Source: Plenodomus lindquistii (taxonomy: Eukaryota; Ascomycota; Dothideomycetes; Pleosporales; Leptosphaeriaceae). From it: a DNA stretch of 64,000 nucleotides. Position 1 is the stretch's first letter; every line of letters begins with the position of its first letter. Shown here one piece after another: positions 1-10,323 of this stretch. The stretch is from NCBI GenBank assembly GCA_025504975.1, contig JANUWI010000007.1, forward strand, positions 1,054,001 through 1,118,000, read 5' to 3'. The translations under genes and the position numbers were made by a program. Below the pieces are notes generated by a model. The model did no database searches and was not told the DNA's origin. It saw only the letters and a program-made list of their open reading frames with translations.

Positions 1-1764
1 ATCCTTCATTGCGCTCTCTTTCAAGTCGACATAGCTGAGAGTCGCATGTGCGCAAGGCACATTCGACATGTGCTTGAGATACTCGCTCCACTCTTCGCCC
101 GGTCGGCCCAGATATCCTGTAGCAATGCGAAATTTCGTTAAGCGATAGCGCATGGTCATCCAGCTGTCAAGCGCAACATCGAGTCTGATGAATTCGACCC
201 CCAATTTGGCTTGCAGCATTTCGACGTCGTTGATTCGGAACTGATCAAGTAGCATGTTCATCTGATCTTCGGCTTCCATGCTGTATGTGTCTGGATCAAA
301 TTGTTTGATACCGTTGAGATGTGACACTAAGAGTTTAAAAAGCTCCGTGCGATGCCTTTTCTCTCCTGTGCCCTCGAAGGATGCCCTGTTCATCGATCGC
401 GAGAATATTTGAACGTTGTCGATGGGATCATGGGTGATAGCATTCGGCCTGTTGAGCGTACCCTCGATGGGTTCAGAGACAGCTCGCTGAGTACTGGGCT
501 GTGTGTCGCCTGGTATGACTGAGTCCTGGCGAAGCGGATTTCGATAGGTACCTGAAGGTCCTGCAATAGTCTCATCAATTCCGTGTCTTCTAGAAAGCTG
601 ATCGCGTTCTGAGTTGAAGATATTGGACTGGATCAGTGCTTCTACGGTCGATCATTAGATGAACTTTCAGATCATATCCTCCATTCCACAAGACTCACCT
701 AGCCTGAGGTCTAGTATTTCGGCTGCGTCATCGACTTCCTCTGTCTCCGGAGTTCCGTCTCGAGGTCTCCATGTTCTGTCCGTAGCACAACTGCTTTCCC
801 TAACCCTCTGCTGTGGAAATGTCTCGACTACCCGATTCGCGACTACTGTAGGTGACATGGGGATCGAATAGTCTCTCTCCTGTCTTGGTGTAGGCTCCTT
901 ATTAGACCTTACAATCTTGCAGATCTTTGGTAACTTCCTGTTGGAAGTCCTCTCATCAATGTCAATCACCTTTCTTTTGCTCGGTGTTGTCTGGTCGGCG
1001 TGCTTCCCAGACTTATCATGCAACGCAACTATGGTCGCGTCCTGATTTACATTCAAGTACGAGTTCATTCGTGCCGCTGCACTCTCTTTCCAAGACTCCA
1101 CCGTTGGTCGGACTGTCCCATGTGTCGATGGTGGTAACATCTGCGCAGTTGGGACAAAGGGACGATCCGAGAGACTGGAGCTATCGGACGTGGTTTGTTC
1201 ATCGTCGAGTGGCGCGACCTGTCGAGCCAAACTCTTCCTTCGTGGTTTTCGTGGCGTTGTACCGAAATCCTTCATTGTGAGCGTGATGATCCAGCAACGT
1301 ATGTAAAATAAGATCCTACACGGCATCAGCTGCGTAGCTCGTAGGGTTCAAGATGTATACCTCTCTCGATCGCTCTCTCGACTCCAACGGAAGAATATAC
1401 CCTTGGAAACACCCTCTTGACTATCTTTCGACTGACCCCAGATCTTCGCTCCGTACAGCTGACCCAATCTTTGGGCTTCACTGGCGAAAGTCGTTTTCTT
1501 AGCCAGATCAGCCTGTAGTTGTTCTTTGCCGTTGGTGTAAGATGAGCTGAACGCTTTCGCTATGCGCTTAATCTCTCCATACATGTCGTTGGCACCCTCG
1601 ACAGGGAAGTCGAGATCTTTTCGTGGACCATGAACTGTACTGAATAGACCAAGGATCTCCGGAACATCTAGTACGGACTTTGACTTATGTATGCAAACAG
1701 CTAGGAAGCTGGCATCCATATCGGCATCCGTTGAATGTGCCATGATGACAATGGTAGGAGGCAA
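1..1764 (-). CDS. Unrecognised protein, cut by the left edge
   Basis: Three exons join in frame: 1764-1361, 1315-699 and 641 to the edge. The introns are 45 and 57 nt, with a GTATAC or GTGAGT donor, TAG acceptors and CTGAT or CTAAT branch sites. About 550 residues are visible and the C-terminus lies outside the window. The first exon is globular in composition. The middle exon is basic and serine-rich (TPRKPRRKS, TTPSKRKV) and looks disordered or nuclear. The last visible part is again globular and helix-like. Two in-frame starts are possible, at 1764 and 1743; the second (MAHSTD) reads more naturally. I recognise no family. The three-exon structure is well supported because each junction keeps the frame open for hundreds of codons. 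Confidence 0.6.
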
Positions 1765-2435
1765 AGTCGTCGCAGTTCCCTATGAGACTAAATATCATGC
1801 CAATATTGATGCCTCGCGGGCAGCAAGCTTGGCTGCCGCAGTGTGTGGTGGCTGTGGTACCGAGAGCTCATGGATAGAAACACCAGTTGTGGCTCTGTCG
1901 ATTCCCATAGAGCGATACGATTCATGCGACGGATTCATGTGCGATCTGATAGGGTGGTCGTCTGCGCTGCTATGTTGCTGGCAAAGAAACGTCCATCGTT
2001 TCAGTGCATCCTATACGGGTACTGATGCATGCAGGCCGATATGACACGTTGGTGCCTGAAATTGTTGTCAATATAACCTTGTGGGGGCGGAATATTCAAG
2101 TCAGAGTTTGGAACAAGTACGCCAGGTCACTGTTCCCAGGGTGGGTTCAAGTATAACGATTGGAACCAGGCAGACGCTCGCCAGATCAGAGTATATCCCT
2201 AGTCGTTTGCATAGCTCCTTGAACGGTGCGGACAGTCGCGTAGATCAAGACTTTGGAGTGTAAGCGCTGGCACGTCTCCACTGTGGCTGCGCCTCTGCGG
2301 CACAGTCACGCGAGCTGCATGCACTCAGCTCACAGCTTCGCTAAACATTACCCGTCTCGTCGAGTTGGTTATACACAGCTTCAACGAACACAGAACATGT
2401 TATGCCCTTGGAAGAAGTAATCGTCAGGACTGTTT
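1765..2435. other. Intergenic, no gene seen
   Basis: About 670 bp between the start of the left-edge gene and the stop of the Zn2Cys6 regulator. Only short overlapping ORFs without splice support are present. It should hold the promoter of the left gene and the 3' end of the regulator. Confidence 0.5.
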
Positions 2436-4078
2436 TCAACTTTGCTCGACAAGGTCCTGGAGTTGTTTAACCAGTGCCTTGGTACTGTACCCAGTCTTAT
2501 TTTCTACATCGATGAGAATATTCCAGATGCGAGCCTTGCGAGAGATGCCGTGTATATGCTTTGCAGCTTTAGTAATGATTAGCCAAAGGAATCGAAGACC
2601 GTCTTTTATCAGTGCGAGATGCCTACCGTAGAACAATCCATGCGTGGAAAATACCATAAAGGCTGGGGGGAAATCAGAAATCGCAATGTTCGTGATCTTT
2701 ACAGCCTGTTCTTGGATGAGGGGCGCGTAGCTCCCGTCTTGCAAACATGGCTCCGCATACAGCAGGATATGTGCGACGTGGTACCCTGAACGACATGGTC
2801 AGTGTCTATTTTGATCATATAGATATCTGTCATGGGAAAGGCGCAGCTTACAAAAGGCGGCCGCAGCAGCAGCAACGACGGGAAAGTAAACTTTGCTGAA
2901 CCCGTCTTCCAATTTGCCCCCGTATGCAATTCCAACAAACGTATCTGACAGGCCAGCACGCCATGACTCGATTTCCTCGAGGAATTCATGTCGTTTGGTC
3001 TTGCCTAGGTCTGTATTGCCGTCTAGCCCGAAGACCAGATTTATGACCCGGGCCAGAATCCAGAGAACACGGTTGCCAAGCTCATCTTCTCTTATCTCAT
3101 TGTCTTCCCAAGATACTGCCCAGTCTGATGGATCGAGGTTTAGTGGCTGTTTACTTGCTATCGCTACCGTGATGTCATGTCTGACGAAAATCCAGAAGTT
3201 GGCTCGTTCAATTCCTACAGAAGAGGCAGAACTACCACGAGCTTTGATCAGCATGGTGAGACCAATGAAGTGGCGTCGGTAGTCCTCGGACCGGAGTGCT
3301 TCGTGAAGTTCGTAACTCAAAAGCAACATGCTTGCTGTCAGTGCATGTTCATGGAAAGGCATACTTAATGCATCGATGAGCAGGCGCAGAGCTCTGCCGT
3401 AATGCTCGGCAGCTACAACTTCCCAAGAGGAGTTTTGACCACTATTGGAAAGAGCCAGATGATTCGCTGTAAAGGCACAAACGCAGTGAAATATCAGCGG
3501 TGACTGCAAAGCAAGTGGCGGAACAAGGTGCTGGTAGGTGCTCGTATGATCGAAGATATCCATCCATCTCGCCACAGTTCTAACGTAGGCTTGTAATAAG
3601 AGAGCACTCTCGGAGTTCAATGTTACTTCTCTCTGGCCGCTGGGGGCGCTATCTCTCATCGGATGCGACATCTGATCGGATGTGGTCAACGTTTGGTCGG
3701 AGCGCAGAGAATCGTATGCCATGGGAACAAGATCGTCCATACGAGTTCTGTAGACATCTACAAGCGCCGGGAACGGCTGATTTGACGGATTTTGCGTTGG
3801 GTGCTCCTGAGGGCCCACCCAGATCATGTCTTCAGATTGCTCGCATTCAAGTCCAAGCCGCTCACAACTGCCACATTGTGGTCTCCTTTCATCGCAGCGT
3901 GTGTGTCTGCGCTTACAGGTCTGACTTCTCTGATGTTAGTAACGAGAGCATCATTGCACTGTGAGTACATGCCAGCCTGGTCGCGTTAGCCACAGTTTTG
4001 TTTAAGTTGACCTCTCCACTCACCAGTCCTCCTTCGCGGGCCCCCTCTCCGCTTCTTCTTGAGCGGTGCATCACTCAT
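2436..4078 (-). CDS. Zn2Cys6 transcription factor with fungal regulatory domain
   Basis: My model gives 493 aa: exon 1 4078-4024, a 4-nt exon 3976-3973, exon 3 3924-2852 and exon 4 2785-2436. The N-terminus is basic (KKKRRGGPRRRTG). With the microexon the zinc cluster is C20-x2-C23-x6-C30-x6-C37-x2-C40-x6-C47, which is exact family spacing. Without the microexon C20 is missing. The long remainder has the all-helical look of the Fungal_trans_2 (PF11951) domain, with blocks such as ERANFWIFVRHD and SLRSDQ. The last intron (2851-2786) is clear: GTAAGC donor, ACTGAC branch and CAG acceptor, giving FWYHVAHILLYAEP across the junction. The protein should be a nuclear DNA-binding regulator. It lies 722 bp downstream of a sugar porter on the same strand, so it may control that gene; this is inference. 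Confidence 0.8.
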
Positions 4079-4800
4079 CGCGAACGTGTTATTGTGGTGT
4101 AAATTCTCATTTTCATGGATGAACTTGCGAATACAGATTGCTGACTTATGGCATTGCGGGCCTGATGCTGAACTCGGGGCAAGTGCAAGCGAAGAAGGGT
4201 GGGACTCGCGTACCCACGCTAGGTACACTGCTCTATGTACTCCCCGGCCGAACACCGCAAATATACCAATTTAGCTCAATGCTAGTAGTGATCTGTTGTA
4301 TATCACATACGCTGATTAACCTTATCACCACATGTATCTGTTTAACAATCTTATTGAGGATTGTGCTCCAAGCTTACCACCAACCTCTTACAAGCGAAAT
4401 CAATTCACCATATCCAATTACGCGACACCTTATAGTGCCCCTTTACTACGTATCGCTATCGTTTTTCGCTTTGCAACCAGATAGTCTCGCAGATATATTC
4501 CGATCATCCAACATACAGATCTAGACTTTGATGCTTGCATTCAGCAGGAGTTTAAAGAACTTCTTGAACACTTCAGAGTCTAGTAAAGTACTTGAGGTAC
4601 TTTCTAGAACCCTGGAATCCTAGTCAACATACGTTTTGTACATAAAGGTCCAAATTATTGAAGGTAGCAATATATAATTAGGAGGATGAGTCTAGATAAT
4701 GAGCTGTTTGCACCACCCGTTGATCTCCCATTCCAGAAGCATATGACAACGACATATTAAGCAGTACAGTAACATGGCCGGTGACTAGTATCGATCTCGC
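4079..4800. other. AT-rich intergenic between regulator and sugar porter
   Basis: About 720 bp holding the regulator's promoter and the porter's 3' end. It is visibly richer in A and T than its neighbours, especially 4300-4700. No supported ORF. Confidence 0.5.
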
Positions 4801-6600
4801 CTATGCCTTTTCCACTTGAATATGAGCCTCCTTGATGCTGTCATTGCGGTTGCTCAAGCCTTTGCCATCGATATCAATATCAGCAACCTCAGCGTTGTCG
4901 CCATCAAAGATACGAGCAATCTCTTCGAGAGTGGGGCCACTGTAGGGAAAGTTAGCTTCGATTCAAGCTGGCGAGGACGAAAAGTGACATACCGAGTCTC
5001 GACGTAGAAGTAGTAGACCCAAAGCAATTCGAGAAGAACCCAGCCGGCATAGCAGGCAAACAGCTTCCAGTTCTCTCCGTACCAGCCGCCACCCTCAGAG
5101 ATCGGGATGGGGTTCACGTAGTTGTTGATCGTAAGAGCGACTTGGACCGCAAGATTCATGATGAACACACCCTTAGCGCGGAGCTTGTAGGGCAGAATCT
5201 CGACGGTGTAGGAAACCAGGAGACCAGACCAGGCCAGAGCGTAGGCAACACCGTGTAGCCAGACAAAGACGATATTGGCGTAGCCAATGCCCATTACATC
5301 TTTCTTGGCGTATTGCTGACCAGTGACAGTAGCGCAGACCAGGAAGATCAGCATACCGCCGGTGCTATTAAATGTGAGTCAATTTGTCGAATGAAACAAA
5401 TTTGTATACTTACGCAGCGAGAAACAGTGGGCGTCTACCCACACGGTCGACCAACAAAGCGCACGAGATGGAAACGAACAGAGAGAGGACCTTGTTTCCA
5501 GCGTCCAAACCCAGCTGTTCAGTCTGACCAGTAATACCAGCACCTCCGTAGATGATAGAAGCATAGTAGCTGATGAGAGCATTGCCTGACCACTGAGAGA
5601 AGAGCCCAAGTGAAATGATCATCATTAGCCGCTTGCGGTTGCCTTTGGTCTTGATGAAATCTAAATATGAGGAGGTCTTCTGGTGCAAGAACTCCATGCG
5701 AATAGTCTCCTTCATTTCAGCATACTCGAACATAACAGTGGCATCGCTATCGTTGCCGTCGGCGTGGTAATGAGAGAGCATACGGAGCGCCTCGTCGTTC
5801 CTGTCCTTGGACAGCAGCCAACGTGGGGATCTAAAAGTCGAAGTCAGCCAACCGCGAGAGACATTTGATGATACAAGAATGACTTACTCAGGAATCCAGA
5901 AGATGAACATGAGCTGGATGACGGAGAAGATACCTTGGATGAGGGTCGGGATTCTCCAAGACCAGGTGTTGGGAATGTGCTGCGTGCCAAAAGCCAGCCA
6001 AGCACAGATCAAAGCACCAAGATTCCACAAGCAGTTGTAGACAGTGGTGATCCTGGCACGATGCTGAGGATGCGCGATTTCGGTGATAAGCATGGGGCAA
6101 GAGAGTTGAGCCATAGAGTTGCCAAAACCCATGAAGAAACGGGCACCCTCGTATTGTGGACGGCTCATAGAGGCGGCCTGAACAGCGGCGGCAATGACCA
6201 TCACGACGCAACCAATAGTGATGGGGGTTTTGCGCCCATAGTGGTCGCTGAGCCAAGGTACCACGGGGAGAGAAACGATGGAACCGATCGAGTACATGGC
6301 GCTGAGACGACCCAAGGTGTCCTCTGAAGGGTAACCCATCGTCACTTTCCAGGAGTTAAGGATTTGAGAAGTGTTCATGAGAGACCTTCTCACAGTCAGT
6401 CACTAGACATTTCTGTTTGCAGGACTCAAAACTCACCCATCGTAACCGGTGGTGGCTGAGCAGACGCAAAGAATTATGCAATAAAAGTAGAGTTTGCGCA
6501 TGTTGGGCGACTTGGTCCATGATACCCGTGGAAGCTCAGGCGCAGCTTCCTGTGCCTCGACCACACTGGCCTGGTTGGGACGCTTGAATCGGGAACTCAT
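4801..6600 (-). CDS. MFS sugar porter (lactose permease/hexose type)
   Basis: Five exons, 6600-6437, 6385-5888, 5830-5414, 5364-4993 and 4939-4801, join in frame to 529 aa. Sugar-porter signatures are present: GYDG in the first membrane helix, DHYGRK between helices 2 and 3, PESPRW before the central loop (made across an exon junction), DRVGRRP in the second half, and VETRGPTLEEIARIFDG, the family's C-terminal motif, also made by splicing. It should move a mono- or disaccharide across the plasma membrane by proton symport. The substrate cannot be read from sequence. The start at 6600 (MSSRFKRP) is preferred over an upstream in-frame ATG at 6642. The neighbouring regulator lies downstream on the same strand. 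Confidence 0.93.
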
Positions 6601-6715
6601 CGCGGGTAGTATTGGTCGACTGTTCCAGCGACCGAGAATCAAGGCAAGACGGAAGTGGAGTGAATACTGGGGAAGAATTGGAGCACAAGGAGAACGTTTG
6701 GGTCCTTATATGCTA

Positions 6716-6760
6716 GTCCATACATCCATGCGGGTGCATATATCCATGCGAGTCCATACC
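6716..6760. repeat. 18-bp direct repeat, 2.5 copies, upstream of the sugar porter
   Basis: Units at 6716-6733 and 6734-6751 share the core ATCCATGCG, followed by a half unit at 6752-6760. It lies about 120-160 bp before the porter's start codon, so it may be in the promoter or 5' UTR. A regulatory role is inference. Confidence 0.5.
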
Positions 6761-6926
6761 ACAGGTAATGCGGGCCGCACAGCAGGAGATGGCAAAGGAC
6801 AGGGCGGATATTATCGCAATTAGGCTAATGTCGTGCCAGATCAGATCAAGAACGACTCCTTTGATTGGGCGGAGACCGTGAGCGACTCAGCCACCAACGT
6901 TTCTAGAAGTATTAGACCGGACCTGA

Positions 6927-6945
6927 CCCCGGATCCCACCCCCGG
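6927..6945. promoter_or_regulatory. Possible CreA-type carbon repression sites
   Basis: Two CCCCGG hexamers (6927-6932 and 6940-6945) are reverse complements of CCGGGG, which fits the CreA consensus SYGGRG. Paired close sites are typical of functional CreA targets. They lie about 330 bp upstream of the sugar-porter start. The motif is short and GC-rich, so chance is a real alternative. Confidence 0.3.
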
Positions 6946-6960
6946 ATTCCCGGGTTGGGA

Positions 6961-8988
6961 TCACCGGGCGACGGTCTTTGTTGGAAGCTGAAAAGCTAGA
7001 GCTTGCTAATTAGAATATATCAAGTGCTTCAGCCACATTTTTTCGGGTTGCGATGAACGACAATATCCAACAACATTACCCGTTCATACCTAACGTGAGC
7101 GCTCTGTATTCAACGACAGCTGCTGGCTCGATGTAGACTAGGTAGACCCTCAGAGGATTCATTGCCCCACAAACGAAAGACCCTGCGCTAGCACTGAGTA
7201 GCAATTGTACCGCTCGTACATGTCTATTTTGTGAAGCCCTGCGAAGCGTGCTGCTGCGACGGGTGACACGATAATGCTGACACCAGCTTCAAGTAATTTC
7301 TCACCATTCGCTCGCGACCGTTTCCAGAGGCTCTCTGAAGCGCGGTACTAACAAACCATTGCCGCACATTGACTGCACCATCTTTGGAAGATCTCCACAA
7401 CTATTCAGTACATTGATCAGACCGCTACTTACATGCCTGCTATGTCGAGGACTCTCATTCAAGCTATAGCAAATTTTCTGAAAGACCTCGGCCTCGAACG
7501 TCGATGCTTCTGGGTCTGCGACACCATTGCGCTCTGTATCGCAAGACCGCACAGACCTGGGAGGCAGAAGGTGCTTTGTGGTCAGCTATTCTGACCGTGG
7601 GATGAGTATTCAGCAAATAAGCTTTCACTTGGTCAAACTACGCACACTGCCAGCTACTGCCATTGATCTAGAAGACAAGTATGGAAGTCGTCCCGACGAG
7701 GTCAACGATACCGATAATTGCCTATCAAGCTTTGGCTACCGCTCGTGGGTATGCAGCGCCCTGGTCAGCCATGCAGGAACACCGTTGGCCGGATTTGTGG
7801 AGACAGTTGTAGAGGCGATTGCCGTCCTTGTAACAAATACTAGTCAATTTACATAAAGGAGCGACAGAAAAAGCCAGTTTCTCAGTTGAGGCGTTCAACT
7901 GGGGAGCCCACGCATAGGCTCTTCTGGGTCGGTTGATGCTATGAAGGTGATTGTATGTATCGACAAAAGAAGGCGAGTACTATTGATTTTAGCAGTTCCA
8001 GAAGTGAACCTGGACTCAGATCGTATTGATATATACATATCGGCGTCGTTCGTACATTTCGGCCGCCAGCCAGACCGCCTCATTGTAAACAACTCGTGGA
8101 CACAGCGTACGGATGGGAATGGTCTAACGTTATACTAGTTACACTAGAGGTCTAGTCAAATAGGGCGTCAACCCCGCTGCAAGTCCACGCGACATCCACC
8201 CAATACGATGTTAGTGTCGATCATGGAAAAACTACATCCCGCCTCTTGGTTAGTCGGAAAGGTGGGAAATCAGCCGAGTACACTTTTATGTACGACTTGA
8301 TATATTACTCTCCACATAAGGTTGTATTCTTCTAAATTGCGAGCAATCATTCTATTAGCAATTCTAAACGTATCTACGTTCCTAGATTTATATCCTGTTC
8401 TCGTTGCGTGAAGTTTCAAGAATTGTTGTTAGCCTGACTTCACATTTCCCACTTGCCGAGAGCCAGCTCAAGTTCCAACCCCGCCCAAGTGGCCCGACTA
8501 TAGGCAGTGCTCCGAGCTCGGGACAACCTCTGGATAATCTAACGGCTGATCTTTTTGCACTACCACAAGCTCAAGATAATCATCGATCAGCTCACGTAAA
8601 GTAGTCGAAACTCACGTTCAAATACGGAAGTGGACTTTGGTGGGGCTGCTTTCGAGGTGACATCAAGTCACTGTTGTGTCTCCATGTGTTCGTGTGTTTC
8701 GCGCACCACCTCAACAACAATGGACACTCAACTCCGTAGCCAAACGTCGCGACTGGGCCCAACTCGCTTCAATGCGCCTAGGGATCTGGTTTCCTATATC
8801 TTTCCTAGCTAACATGAACATCACGTGTGTATATCACACCCCTTCCCCAAGACTGTACCATACGGTAAGCTTATCACCCCACCCTTCGCTAACAGCGGAA
8901 ACATCCGCCTCAGTCGATTGCACTTCACCTAATAGTTTGAGCTACACCCGATCGTCTCTCCTTCACAGCCAAAGAATCCCACACCAAC
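6961..8988. other. Long intergenic, no supported gene
   Basis: About 2 kb between the porter promoter and the dehydrogenase-like gene. ORFs here (for example 7301-7552 minus, 7527-7856 plus) show no family match and no splice pattern that extends them. Confidence 0.4.
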
Positions 8989-10104
8989 ATGAAGCCACTC
9001 TACATCTCCCCACCGCTCCTCAACTCCGCAAACCCCTGGTGTACCGACCTGGAACAACTCACCGAGCTCTACAACAGCCCCCACACCGGCGCAGTCACAA
9101 CCCGAACCTCGCTCATCAACGGCTTCCCCCACGACTGGACCATCCACCAATTCGCCTTCTACAATCCGAAATCCCTCTCCGCATCTGAGCCCAACAAAGA
9201 CCAAGGCGGCACCCAAGACACCACCGGAAGCCTAAACACCCTGGGCTACTCACCCATACCACTCAAAGGGTACCTCAACTTCATCAGCACCATCAGTTCC
9301 AAACTGCAAGACTTGAAGGAAGGGAAACACTATAAACCCTTCATCGTATCCGTAACCGGCTCCGTAGACGAAGTAACCCAATGCTACAAACTCATCACCT
9401 CGCACCAACACACTGTGCGTATGCCCCTCGCCATGGAAGTAAACTTGTCGTGTCCAAATATCCCGGGTAAACCCCCGCCAGCGTACTCTACAGCGTCGTT
9501 GTTGGAGTACCTCGTTGCGTTGAAGAAGGAGATTGCAGCGCAGCTGGAACCGCTCGAGTCCTCGCATCCACATGAGGGACATGTCCATGTGCCGATTGGC
9601 ATCAAGACACCGCCGTATACATATCATGACCAGTTCCAGGCATTGATCGATGCGTTGTTGGATAGTGCGAAGGCAGAGCCCACGCATCTGCCCTGTCCCG
9701 TGTCGTTTATTACTGCGACAAATACGCTGGGTTCGTCGCTTTTGCTGGCGCCCACGGTTGAGAAGGCGTCGGGGGCGCCCCATGAGGTGTTTCATCGGAC
9801 GCTTGAATCTGCGACGGGGACGGGCATTGGCGGGCTGGCTGGCGCGCCGTTGCATCCGTTAGCTCTGGGGAATGTTTATACGATCAAGGGCATGTTGTTC
9901 CAGCATAAGGAGCTCGAACAAATTCAGATCATTGGTGTGGGTGGGGTTGAGGATGTGGATGGGTACAATCGCATGCGGGCAGTGGGAGCAGCGGCTGTTG
10001 GTGTGGGCACTGCGCTTGGGCGAAAGGGAGTACAAGTGTTTGAAGTGATTGGAGAAGCATTAGGAAAACATCTGGCAAAGTCACAGAACACCAGTAAACA
10101 GTAA
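8989..10104 (+). CDS. Dihydroorotate dehydrogenase-like protein (class 1 type)
   Basis: A single exon of 371 aa with the FMN-barrel plan of class 1A dihydroorotate dehydrogenase. The active-site loop NLSCPNIPGKP carries the catalytic cysteine of class 1 enzymes. GIKTPPY matches the lysine-containing FMN loop, ITATNTLG the NSxxN-type substrate loop, and GIGGLAGAPLHPLALGNV and IIGVGGVED the FMN phosphate region. The early TKSS-type motif is TRTS here, so a usual FMN/substrate lysine is replaced. No mitochondrial presequence or N-terminal membrane helix is seen, so it should be soluble. Class 1 enzymes oxidise dihydroorotate to orotate in pyrimidine synthesis. Filamentous fungi normally use a mitochondrial class 2 enzyme, so this may be a paralogue with a changed role. 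Confidence 0.85.
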   Translation: MKPLYISPPLLNSANPWCTDLEQLTELYNSPHTGAVTTRTSLINGFPHDWTIHQFAFYNPKSLSASEPNKDQGGTQDTTGSLNTLGYSPIPLKGYLNFISTISSKLQDLKEGKHYKPFIVSVTGSVDEVTQCYKLITSHQHTVRMPLAMEVNLSCPNIPGKPPPAYSTASLLEYLVALKKEIAAQLEPLESSHPHEGHVHVPIGIKTPPYTYHDQFQALIDALLDSAKAEPTHLPCPVSFITATNTLGSSLLLAPTVEKASGAPHEVFHRTLESATGTGIGGLAGAPLHPLALGNVYTIKGMLFQHKELEQIQIIGVGGVEDVDGYNRMRAVGAAAVGVGTALGRKGVQVFEVIGEALGKHLAKSQNTSKQ

Positions 10105-10323
10105 ATTAATTGTTCAGGTCTAGACTTTGTTCGAGAAGATGTGAGGAGACTTGCGCATTAATGTACACATAGACAAGCCGACGTCATGGCAGCAACACCA
10201 GACAGGCAAGTTTGTGATGGCTAAGAAAAGGGGAAGGCACTGCAAGTAACTTACGTTTAGTCCATATGCTCTGCCTTGCAGGAAAAGTTTTGTACCTGCG
10301 TGAAGGAGATATCAGATGAGCAC

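Noticed and set aside
7527..7856. 109-codon plus-strand ORF in the 6.6-9.0 kb gap
   Set aside because: No family resemblance, no splice sites that extend it, and overlapped by ORFs on the other strand.
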